DNA of 18,056 nucleotides from Clostridiales bacterium UBA1390 (GTDB lineage: Bacteria > Bacillota > Clostridia > Lachnospirales > Bianqueaceae): positions 1 through 18,056 of the forward strand of contig DBQQ01000005.1 of assembly GCA_002305315.1 (NCBI GenBank). Reading direction: 5' to 3'. Position numbers and translations under genes: made by a program. The notes under the pieces were generated by a model that was given only the letters and a program-made list of their open reading frames with translations, searched no databases and was not told where the DNA came from. This document shows, piece by piece, positions 6,040 to 12,958 of the stretch; within the stretch, counting starts at the first letter, position 1; each line of letters begins with the position of its first letter.

Positions 6040-8568
6040 ATGAATCACTACTATGCTGAAGACATTGCGAAGAGTCCTCGTATTGGACAGCTGATTGAGC
6101 ACTTGTACGCGAAGATGCCTGTTATCGAGGCGGATCGTGCGGTTCTTCTTACCGAATCCTATAAAGAGACAGAAGGAGAGCCCATCATCATCCGTCGCGC
6201 AAAGGCTTTTGATCATATCTGTCGGAACATCCCGATCATCATCCGGCCTTTAGAGCTTATTGTGGGCAGCGCTTCCCAGGCCCCCAGAGGATGCCAGGTA
6301 TTCCCCGAGTATTCTTTCGAGTGGTTGGAAGACGAGTTTGACACCGTAGCTCCTCGTACTGCGGATCCCTTCTATATCGCAGATGAGACTAAGAAAACGC
6401 TGCATGAGGTCTATAAATACTGGAAGGGCAAGACGACCAGCGATCTGGCCACCTCGTATATGGCACCTGAGGCGCTGCTTGCCATTGAACACAATATCTT
6501 CACACCTGGCAACTATTTCTACAATGGTGTGGGACATGTGACCGTCTGTTACGGCCGTATTGCGCAGGAAGGTCTGGAATCCATCCAGGCGCAGGCCGCC
6601 GAAGCCTTGAGTAAGGTCCAGTTCGGCGATGCTGATTACGCACGGCGTACACATTTCCTGCAGGCCGTTATCATTGCCTGTGAAGCAGCCTGTGTCTATG
6701 CGGAACGTTATGCGGATCTGGCCCGTAAGGAAGCGGAGGCCTGTTCGGATCCTACGCGGAAGGCTGAACTGCTTCAGATTGCCGAGAACTGTTCTCGTGT
6801 CCCTCGTCATGGTGCACGCAACTTCTATGAAGCCTGCCAGTCCTTCTGGTTCATCCAGATGCTTCTGCAGATGGAATCCAGCGGACACTCGATCTCCCCG
6901 GGACGTTTTGATCAATACATGTATCCCTTCTTCAAGGCGGACTTGGATAAGGGTCTCATTACCCGAGAGTTTGCTCAGGAGCTCATGGACTGTATCTGGG
7001 TCAAATTGAACGATCTGAACAAGGTGCGTGACGCCGCCTCCGCAGAAGGATTCGCAGGCTACAGCCTGTTCCAGAACCTGATTGCCGGTGGACAGACCCC
7101 TGAGGGCTTAGATGCGACCAACGATCTGTCCTTCATGTGTATTCAGGCTTCTATGCATGTGCTGCTGCCACAGCCTTCCTTCTCTGTTCGTGTATGGAAC
7201 GGCTCTCCCCAGGAATTCCTGATGAAGGCCGCGGAGCTGACACGTACGGGTGTGGGACTGCCCGCATACTATAATGACGAAGTCATCATCCCCGCCCTTC
7301 TTTCCCGTGGACTCACCATGGAAGATTCCAGGGATTACAATATCATCGGTTGTGTAGAGCCGCAGAAGGCCGGCAAGACAGACGGTTGGCATGACGCCGC
7401 GTTCTTCAATATGTGTCGTCCGCTGGAGCTGGTATTCTCGAATGGCATGGACAAGGGTGTGCAGGTCGGTCTTCAGACCGGCGATGTGACGCAGATGAAG
7501 ACCTTCGATGAGTTCTACGATGCCTATAAGGCACAGATGAATTATATGCTGAGTCTTTTGGTCAACGCGGATAACGCGATCGATGTCGCGCATGCCGAGC
7601 GTTGTCCTCTGCCCTTCCTGTCCGGTATGATCGAAGACTGTATCGGCCGTGGCATGAGTGTGCAGGAGGGCGGTGCCGTGTATAATTTCACAGGACCGCA
7701 GGGCTTTGGTATTGCCAACATGGCCGATTCTCTGTATGCCATCAAGACGCTGGTCTATGATGAACAGAAACTTTCGATGGCGGATCTGCGCGACGCGCTG
7801 GCCAATAATTTCGGAAAGCTTCACACTCCAGAAGAGGCGGAAGAGATCACAAAGAATCTGGCCAAGGCCTTTGCTGCCGACGGCGTTTCCCTGACGGAAG
7901 AACAGGTTCGCACGATGTACCAGACCGCCCTGACCGGCGGTGTGCCCGAGGACAAGCGTTTACAGTATGAGGCCATCCGCAATATGCTGGAAGAAGTACC
8001 CAAGTTTGGTAACGATCTGCCAGAAGTGGATGCTTTTGCAAGAGATGTGGCCTATACCTATACTCGTCCTCTGCAGGAGTTCCGTAATCCGCGGGGTGGT
8101 CAGTATCAGGCAGGTTTGTACCCTGTATCGGCCAATGTTCCTCTGGGTGCCCAGACTGGTGCAACGCCGGATGGCCGGTATGCCGGTACGCCGGTGGCAG
8201 ATGGCGTGTCTCCCTCTGCGGGCCGCGATACCCATGGCCCCACTGCTTCTGCCAATTCTGTATCCCGTTTGGATCATTATATCGCTTCGAACGGAACCTT
8301 GTTCAACATGAAATTCCATCCCTCCGCACTGGCAGGACGCGAAGGACTGGCGAATTTTGTCGCGCTGATTCGTTCCTACTTCGACCAGAAGGGAAGTCAT
8401 ATGCAGTTCAATGTGGTCAGCCGGGAAACCCTGCTGGATGCCCAGAAGCATCCGGACAAGTATCGTTCTCTGGTCGTTCGCGTGGCTGGTTACAGCGCTC
8501 TCTTTACTACACTGTCCCGTTCGCTACAGGATGATATCATCAACCGTACGGAGCAGACTTCAATCTAA
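6040..8568 (+). CDS. Glycyl radical diol dehydratase (propanediol/glycerol dehydratase type)
   Basis: An 842-residue, oxygen-sensitive cytosolic glycyl radical enzyme. The radical site is in RVAGYSA at Gly817. The thiyl loop GCVEP gives Cys438 and catalytic Glu440. The residues that bind the diol in B12-independent glycerol dehydratase are all present: His166 (VGHV), Ser284 (GHSISP) and Asp452 (GWHDAAFF). The pyruvate formate-lyase Cys-Cys pair is absent. Known enzymes of this subgroup dehydrate 1,2-propanediol to propanal or glycerol to 3-hydroxypropanal. Compared with my memory of the Clostridium butyricum glycerol dehydratase, there is an extra segment of about 45-50 residues near 592-640. 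These positions seem to coincide with those of the Roseburia inulinivorans propanediol dehydratase, which favours 1,2-propanediol. Neither end shows a clear encapsulation extension. First gene of the six-gene operon; its activase follows after 14 nt. Confidence 0.92.
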   Translation: MNHYYAEDIAKSPRIGQLIEHLYAKMPVIEADRAVLLTESYKETEGEPIIIRRAKAFDHICRNIPIIIRPLELIVGSASQAPRGCQVFPEYSFEWLEDEFDTVAPRTADPFYIADETKKTLHEVYKYWKGKTTSDLATSYMAPEALLAIEHNIFTPGNYFYNGVGHVTVCYGRIAQEGLESIQAQAAEALSKVQFGDADYARRTHFLQAVIIACEAACVYAERYADLARKEAEACSDPTRKAELLQIAENCSRVPRHGARNFYEACQSFWFIQMLLQMESSGHSISPGRFDQYMYPFFKADLDKGLITREFAQELMDCIWVKLNDLNKVRDAASAEGFAGYSLFQNLIAGGQTPEGLDATNDLSFMCIQASMHVLLPQPSFSVRVWNGSPQEFLMKAAELTRTGVGLPAYYNDEVIIPALLSRGLTMEDSRDYNIIGCVEPQKAGKTDGWHDAAFFNMCRPLELVFSNGMDKGVQVGLQTGDVTQMKTFDEFYDAYKAQMNYMLSLLVNADNAIDVAHAERCPLPFLSGMIEDCIGRGMSVQEGGAVYNFTGPQGFGIANMADSLYAIKTLVYDEQKLSMADLRDALANNFGKLHTPEEAEEITKNLAKAFAADGVSLTEEQVRTMYQTALTGGVPEDKRLQYEAIRNMLEEVPKFGNDLPEVDAFARDVAYTYTRPLQEFRNPRGGQYQAGLYPVSANVPLGAQTGATPDGRYAGTPVADGVSPSAGRDTHGPTASANSVSRLDHYIASNGTLFNMKFHPSALAGREGLANFVALIRSYFDQKGSHMQFNVVSRETLLDAQKHPDKYRSLVVRVAGYSALFTTLSRSLQDDIINRTEQTSI

Positions 8569-8582
8569 GTTAGGATTATACT

Positions 8583-9380
8583 ATGGAAAATACATTCAAC
8601 CAGGTTCGGGGCCGCATCTTTGATATTCAGCGGTATTCCATTCATGATGGCCCCGGCATTCGTACCATCGTTTTTCTGAAAGGATGTTTTCTTCGCTGCC
8701 GCTGGTGCTGCAACCCGGAGTCCCAAGAATACGATATACAATCCTTAACGATGAACGGTAAGACCAAGACTGTAGGGGAAGACACCACGGTAGAGGCTGT
8801 CATGAGTGAAGTTCTCAAGGATCTTCCTTATTATCGCCGTTCTGGCGGAGGCATGACACTCTCTGGCGGAGAGTGTCTCTTCCAGCCTGATTTTGCCGCG
8901 GCTCTTTTGGAAGCAGCGCATTACTGGCAGTTGAATACGGCGATTGAGTCCACGGCATTCGCCCCCTATGAGTCGATTCAGAAGCTGATGCCGCATCTGG
9001 ATTTATTCCTGATGGATATCAAGCATATGGATTCCGACAAACACAAGGCTTTTACCGGCGTTCCCAATGAAAGGATTCTCGAAAATGCTCGCAAAGTCGC
9101 CACTTCACGCGATTGCGAGCTGATCATTCGTGTTCCGGTAGTGCCCACTTTCAATGACTCTCCCGCGGAGATTCGTGCCATCGCGGAGTTTGCCGCAACG
9201 CTGCCCGGTGTGCGCCGGCTTCATCTTCTGCCCTACCATCGGTTAGGACAGGACAAATATACCGGTCTAGGGCGCGACTACTCTTTGGCTCATCTGCTTC
9301 CGCCCCCTGCGGAACATATGCAGGAGCTGTTAGATGTCGCCGAAGAGGCTTCAGGCCTTGCCTGTCAGATTGGAGGATAA
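8583..9380 (+). CDS. Glycyl radical enzyme activase, short form (radical SAM)
   Basis: Generates the glycyl radical on the upstream dehydratase by reductive cleavage of S-adenosylmethionine. The 265-residue product starts with the activase signature DIQRYSIHDGPGIRT, followed by the CxxxCxxC cluster motif at Cys35, Cys39 and Cys42. An adjacent Cys43 is also present. The SAM-binding GGE is at 95-97 and the DIKHMD motif is near residue 145. The C-terminal LLPYHRLGQDKY is typical. The ferredoxin-like insert with two CxxCxxC-type cysteine clusters, present after NPESQ in the glycerol dehydratase activase, is missing: only about 20 residues link NPESQ to the next helix. In that respect it is built like pyruvate formate-lyase activase. 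The ribosome site is weak (TAGGATT), suggesting coupling to the upstream gene. Confidence 0.93.
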   Translation: MENTFNQVRGRIFDIQRYSIHDGPGIRTIVFLKGCFLRCRWCCNPESQEYDIQSLTMNGKTKTVGEDTTVEAVMSEVLKDLPYYRRSGGGMTLSGGECLFQPDFAAALLEAAHYWQLNTAIESTAFAPYESIQKLMPHLDLFLMDIKHMDSDKHKAFTGVPNERILENARKVATSRDCELIIRVPVVPTFNDSPAEIRAIAEFAATLPGVRRLHLLPYHRLGQDKYTGLGRDYSLAHLLPPPAEHMQELLDVAEEASGLACQIGG

Positions 9381-9386
9381 GCGTCT

Positions 9387-9740
9387 ATGAACGAGAAGAT
9401 GCGCATTATCCAGGAACAGGTTCCTGGTAAACAGATTACATTGGCTCATATCATTGCCAATCCGGATGAGATCCTGTATCAGAAACTGGGGTTGGATCCC
9501 GCTGTGGACTACGCCAGTTCCGCTATCGGCATTGTCACCATGACCCCTTCGGAAACGGCGATCATTGCCGGCGATATCGCCATCAAATCATCCAGTGTCG
9601 TACTCGGTTTTCTGGATCGATTCAGCGGTACGCTGATTGTGACGGGTAAATACTCTGATGTAGAGTCCGCTCTGAAAGCGCTGGTCGGATACTGCCAGGA
9701 TACACTGGGTTTCACCGTGTGTTCTATCACGAAAACATGA
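9387..9740 (+). CDS. EutS/PduU-type microcompartment shell protein
   Basis: A 117-residue, circularly permuted BMC-domain protein. The N-terminal strand RIIQEQVPGKQITLAHIIANP, the middle SAIGIVTMTPSETAIIAGD and the segment GFLDRFSGTLIVTG match EutS and PduU closely, and the C-terminus CSITKT matches the PduU end. In the family it forms hexamers with a beta-barrel plugging the central pore and is a minor shell component. It starts 6 nt after the activase behind a GGAGG site lying within the activase 3' end, and its stop overlaps the start of the next gene (ATGA). It is the only shell gene in the window. PduU is reported to bind PduV, whose relative is the next gene. I cannot decide between the EutS and PduU names. 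Confidence 0.93.
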   Translation: MNEKMRIIQEQVPGKQITLAHIIANPDEILYQKLGLDPAVDYASSAIGIVTMTPSETAIIAGDIAIKSSSVVLGFLDRFSGTLIVTGKYSDVESALKALVGYCQDTLGFTVCSITKT

Positions 9741-10225
9741 AGAAGATCATCCTGATGGGCCGCAGCGGCTGCGGCAAGACGACACTGACCCAAGCCCTGC
9801 GTGGTGAGACAATCTGTTATCATAAGACCCAATATATTAACCACTATGATGTCATCATTGATACTCCCGGCGAATATGCCGAGAATCAGACACTCGGACG
9901 GGCTTTGGCTCTGTATTCTTACGAGGCTGACGTAGTCGGCCTCCTGTTAAGTGCTACAGAGCCTTATTCACTATATCCCCCGAATATCACCTGTATGGTC
10001 AACCGTGAGGTCATCGGTATCGTAACACATATCGACTGCCCCGGCGCCCGGCCGGATCGAGCCGCTGCCTGGCTCCGTCTTTCCGGCTGCAAAACCATCT
10101 TTTATGTCAATTCCACCACCTACGAGGGGGTCGGAGAGATTCTGAATCATTTACGCGAGGAAGGAGACGTGCTTCCCTGGGATGCGCCTGCTCCGAAGGA
10201 GAAACAACATGCTCACACTAGATAA
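9737..10225 (+). CDS. EutP/PduV-family small GTPase
   Basis: A 162-residue P-loop protein associated with bacterial microcompartments. Walker A is GRSGCGKTT at 8-16, G3 is DTPGEY at 42-47 and the G4-like motif is THID at 97-100; there the usual NKxD or TKxD lysine is replaced by histidine. The chosen ATG forms the ATGA overlap with the upstream stop; an upstream in-frame ATG at 9719 lies inside the shell gene and would put residues before the P-loop strand. In the propanediol system the related PduV binds PduU on the outside of the compartment and is linked to its positioning, which fits this gene order. Function here is inferred from family and neighbour only. Confidence 0.9.
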   Translation: MKKIILMGRSGCGKTTLTQALRGETICYHKTQYINHYDVIIDTPGEYAENQTLGRALALYSYEADVVGLLLSATEPYSLYPPNITCMVNREVIGIVTHIDCPGARPDRAAAWLRLSGCKTIFYVNSTTYEGVGEILNHLREEGDVLPWDAPAPKEKQHAHTR

Positions 10226-11408
10226 AGTTTATCATGCCGCTTATGTCTTAAAAGAAGTCGTGCGCCGCACAGACCTGATTCCGGCGAACCATCTTCACCC
10301 CAACAGTGAAGTCTATCTGAAGCCGGAAAACCTGCAGGTAACCGGTTCCTTCAAGGTGCGCGGCGCCTACTACAAGATGTCCGTTCTCAGCGAAGAAGAG
10401 AGGGCGCGCGGTGTAATTGCCTGCAGTGCCGGAAACCACGCGCAAGGTGTGGCTCTGGCTGCGCAGCGCAAACATATTCATGCCACCATCTGTCTGCCCG
10501 ACGGCGCTCCCATTTCCAAAGTGGAAGCCACGAAGCGTTATGGAGCGGAGATCTGTCTCGTTCCAGGCGTCTATGACGATGCCTATCAGAAGGCATTGCA
10601 GCTGCGTGATGAAAAGGGTTATACCTTTATTCATCCTTTCAACGATGAAGACGTGATTGCCGGCCAGGCTTCTATTGGTCTGGAACTTCTGAATCAGCTG
10701 GAAGATGTCGAGGCGGTCATTGTACCAGTCGGCGGCGGTGGACTGATCAGCGGCGTGGCATTTGCTATCAAATCCCTTCATCCATCCTGTAAAGTCTATG
10801 GCGTACAGGCTGCGGGAGCCGCTTCTATGTTCCAGAGCCTGCATGATGGACACGCTGAAGCGTTGCCTTCCGTTTCCACATTCGCAGATGGCATTGCTGT
10901 GAAGTGTCCGGGCGATCTGACATATGATCTGTGCCGTCAGTATGTGGATGATATCGTGACTGTGACCGATGACGAGATCTCCACCGCTATTCTGACCCTG
11001 ATCGAACAGCATAAATTGATTGCCGAGGGCGCCGGCGCCGTTTCCGTGGCGGCAGCTATGTTCAACAAGGTGCCGATTCAAGGAAAGAAAACCATCTGTC
11101 TCGTATCCGGCGGCAATATTGATGTGACGATTCTCTCACGCGTCATTACGCGTGGTCTGCTGAAGACCGGCCGCAGCCTGGACATTACGTTGGCTCTGTC
11201 GGATCGTCCCGGTCAACTTTCCCTGGTATCCGACATTATTGCCAAGCATGGCGGCAATGTGGTTTCCGTGTATCACGACCGTTCGGATCTTAATATGCAG
11301 GTCACGGATTGCTTCCTGCGCCTCAGTCTGGAGACCCGGGACCATGCTCATGCCGAAGAAATCATTCAAGCCCTCTCCGATGCAGGGCTCCAAATTATAA
11401 AATCCTAA
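10209..11408 (+). CDS. ilvA: Threonine ammonia-lyase, medium form with ACT domain
   Basis: A PLP enzyme that converts threonine to 2-oxobutyrate and ammonia, and probably serine to pyruvate. It has 399 residues from an ATG at 10209 with an AAGGAG site; this start overlaps the end of the GTPase gene by 17 nt, implying translational coupling. The PLP lysine is Lys49 in GSFKVRGA, the substrate loop is SAGNHAQG at 73-80 and the phosphate-binding glycine loop is GGGG at 175-178. A single ACT-like domain occupies roughly 325-399 (DRPGQLSLVSDIIAKHGG), so it is neither the short TdcB form nor the long biosynthetic form with two regulatory repeats. Effectors cannot be told from sequence. Position in the operon suggests a catabolic role, supplying 2-oxobutyrate for propionyl-CoA. 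Confidence 0.93.
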   Translation: MLTLDKVYHAAYVLKEVVRRTDLIPANHLHPNSEVYLKPENLQVTGSFKVRGAYYKMSVLSEEERARGVIACSAGNHAQGVALAAQRKHIHATICLPDGAPISKVEATKRYGAEICLVPGVYDDAYQKALQLRDEKGYTFIHPFNDEDVIAGQASIGLELLNQLEDVEAVIVPVGGGGLISGVAFAIKSLHPSCKVYGVQAAGAASMFQSLHDGHAEALPSVSTFADGIAVKCPGDLTYDLCRQYVDDIVTVTDDEISTAILTLIEQHKLIAEGAGAVSVAAAMFNKVPIQGKKTICLVSGGNIDVTILSRVITRGLLKTGRSLDITLALSDRPGQLSLVSDIIAKHGGNVVSVYHDRSDLNMQVTDCFLRLSLETRDHAHAEEIIQALSDAGLQIIKS

Positions 11409-11420
11409 GGAGGAATGAAT

Positions 11421-11798
11421 ATGTCACAAACCGTTTATACGCCGAATGCACCCGCTGCCATTGGCCCTTATTCGCAGGCTGTTGTCTGCAACGGCCTTGT
11501 TTTCACCAGCGGACAGATCGCGATCAATCCCCTCTCGCAGAAAGTCGAAGCGACTACGATCGAAGAACAAACCAAACAGGTTCTGACCAATCTGACCGCC
11601 GTTCTCGAAGCAGCCGGTTCTTCTATGGAAAAAGTGGTGAAGACCACCTGTTTTCTAGCAAATATGGAAGATTTCGCTGCCTTCAATGCGATCTATGCGC
11701 AGTATTTCCCGGGGCGTCCCGCTCGTTCCTGTGTCGCGGTCAAGACGCTGCCCAATCAGGTACTGGTCGAGGTAGAAGCTATCGCAGAACAACAATAA
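11421..11798 (+). CDS. ridA: RidA enamine/imine deaminase
   Basis: Hydrolyses the reactive enamine or imine intermediates released by PLP dehydratases, giving the keto acid and ammonia. The 125-residue protein has the family landmarks: IGPYSQAV (Tyr17), SGQI, the carboxylate-binding Arg102 in PARSCVAVKTLP (equivalent to Arg105 of E. coli RidA), Cys104 and VEVEAIA near the end. The AGGAGG site lies 7 nt before the ATG at 11421 but only 1 nt from an in-frame ATG at 11415, so the later start is preferred. It follows the threonine ammonia-lyase by 12 nt, a direct enzyme and clean-up partner. It is the last gene before the operon terminator. Confidence 0.95.
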   Translation: MSQTVYTPNAPAAIGPYSQAVVCNGLVFTSGQIAINPLSQKVEATTIEEQTKQVLTNLTAVLEAAGSSMEKVVKTTCFLANMEDFAAFNAIYAQYFPGRPARSCVAVKTLPNQVLVEVEAIAEQQ

Positions 11799-11881
11799 TG
11801 CACTTTCTTTCTAAAAGGGGCTGTTGTAAAATACCTACGCTGGTCTCACCATTGATACAGAATGAAAGAGTATGATCTCCT

Positions 11882-11913
11882 AAGGAGTTCCGTGAATGCA
11901 CGGACTCCTTTTT
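11882..11913 (+). terminator. Terminator of glycyl radical operon
   Basis: A hairpin with a 12-bp stem interrupted by one bulged T (AAGGAGT then CCGTG, paired with CACGG then ACTCCTT) around the loop AATG, followed by a run of T residues. Confidence 0.85.
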
Positions 11914-11937
11914 CGTTTCCAGGACATTCCATAAAGC

Positions 11938-11987
11938 TGAGAAATCCGGGGTTTTTCTCATTAGTCCAGCTGAGAGATGATTTCTCA
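11938..11987. repeat. Two tandem inverted repeats built on TGAGA/TTTCTCA
   Basis: The first is TGAGAAA (11938-11944) facing TTTCTCA (11954-11960). The second is TGAGA (11971-11975) facing TCTCA (11983-11987), again within a TTTCTCA. They lie between the operon terminator and the glycosyltransferase-like gene. They could be operator sites or a leader structure for the downstream genes; the promoter of those genes is not clear. Confidence 0.4.
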
Positions 11988-12082
11988 TCTATTTTGCAAC
12001 GACCCGTTTATTTATGTTTCCAAAAATGGGACATATTTCATCCCCTCCGCGCATATATATGATAGTATGGGGAGGTGTATGT

Positions 12083-12958
12083 ATGAGTCGTATTCTATTT
12101 CTTTTAGACTCTTTAACGGATCCATCCGCTTGTCAGATTCTTGGGCAGTGGATTCTGAATTTACAGCAGAAAGGACATCTGGTACAGCTCTGCCTACATA
12201 CGGATCGTGACGCCCAAGACGCCTATCTGCCCTTCTGTCCCTGTAAGGCATTACTGCACGAAGCCATCCTGCAGAATTCCTCTCTGGACGTCTCCTGGAC
12301 TGTTTATTATCGACTGAGAAATAAAGTCTGGCAAGGCGCCTCTCTCCTCTGGCCCACGCTGTATTGGGGACGAGATACGGATGTTATCATCGCAGATCAG
12401 AGTCTTTTTTCCATGCATTGTCTCCCCCTCTTTCCCGGGACATGCCGGCGTATTGCCTGGATCAGCGGTCCCATACGTCATTTCACGCCGCGTCTGCTCT
12501 CCCTCTACCAGCGCTGCGACCAGATTCTCTGTTCCTCAGACTCTCTTCAGGCGGAATTTCAGCAGTATTTTTTTCGTTCCGGACGGGTACAACCCCTGTG
12601 TCTTCCCGCACAGCCGCTGCCGCCCCGCCGCATTTTTCTGTATAGCCATCTTATTTCTGAGTCCCTTCTTACGCTTCTCGCCGGTCTAAAGGATCCTCGC
12701 TGGGAGCTTTGGATCTGGGGAAAATACGATCTCCGCTGGCAAGACGCCCTAACGGCACTTCACGCTTCCGCATTGCCTGCTCTTCCCGGATACGCCCCAT
12801 TTCCGCCTGCCGATCTCATCTTAGGTCCTGACCCCATAGAAGAGTCAGAACTGCCAGGTCGAATTCTCCAAATGCTTCATCATCCGCTGCTGCCTTCCAC
12901 CTATATTCCCAATCTAGCAAAGGAGCCTCTACATGCAATATATCATCTATCCCCATAA
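12083..12958 (+). CDS. Glycosyltransferase-like protein (GT-B fold, putative)
   Basis: A 291-residue protein starting at the ATG at 12083, 7 nt after a GGGGAGG ribosome site. No signal peptide or membrane segment. The start MSRILFLLDSL with QWILNLQQKGHLVQLCLH resembles the first Rossmann strand and helix of GT4-type glycosyltransferases. The segment RIAWISGP..LYQRCDQILCSSDSLQAEF resembles the point where such enzymes check the acceptor-side helix. The C-terminal half is short and lacks the usual GT4 E-x7-E nucleotide-sugar motif, so activity is doubtful. Only 6 lysines occur in 291 residues and leucine and proline are abundant. It overlaps the next gene by 26 nt, implying a two-gene surface-glycan unit. 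Family assignment is tentative. Confidence 0.6.
   Translation: MSRILFLLDSLTDPSACQILGQWILNLQQKGHLVQLCLHTDRDAQDAYLPFCPCKALLHEAILQNSSLDVSWTVYYRLRNKVWQGASLLWPTLYWGRDTDVIIADQSLFSMHCLPLFPGTCRRIAWISGPIRHFTPRLLSLYQRCDQILCSSDSLQAEFQQYFFRSGRVQPLCLPAQPLPPRRIFLYSHLISESLLTLLAGLKDPRWELWIWGKYDLRWQDALTALHASALPALPGYAPFPPADLILGPDPIEESELPGRILQMLHHPLLPSTYIPNLAKEPLHAIYHLSP

Noticed and set aside
6040..8568. Glycyl radical enzyme as a TdcE/pyruvate formate-lyase acting on 2-oxobutyrate, suggested by the threonine ammonia-lyase downstream
   Set aside because: Formate-lyases need an adjacent Cys-Cys pair; this enzyme has GCVEP with the diol-binding His, Ser and Asp. Hydroxyproline dehydratase (GCVET context) was also set aside because GWHD with Asp452 matches the diol enzymes.
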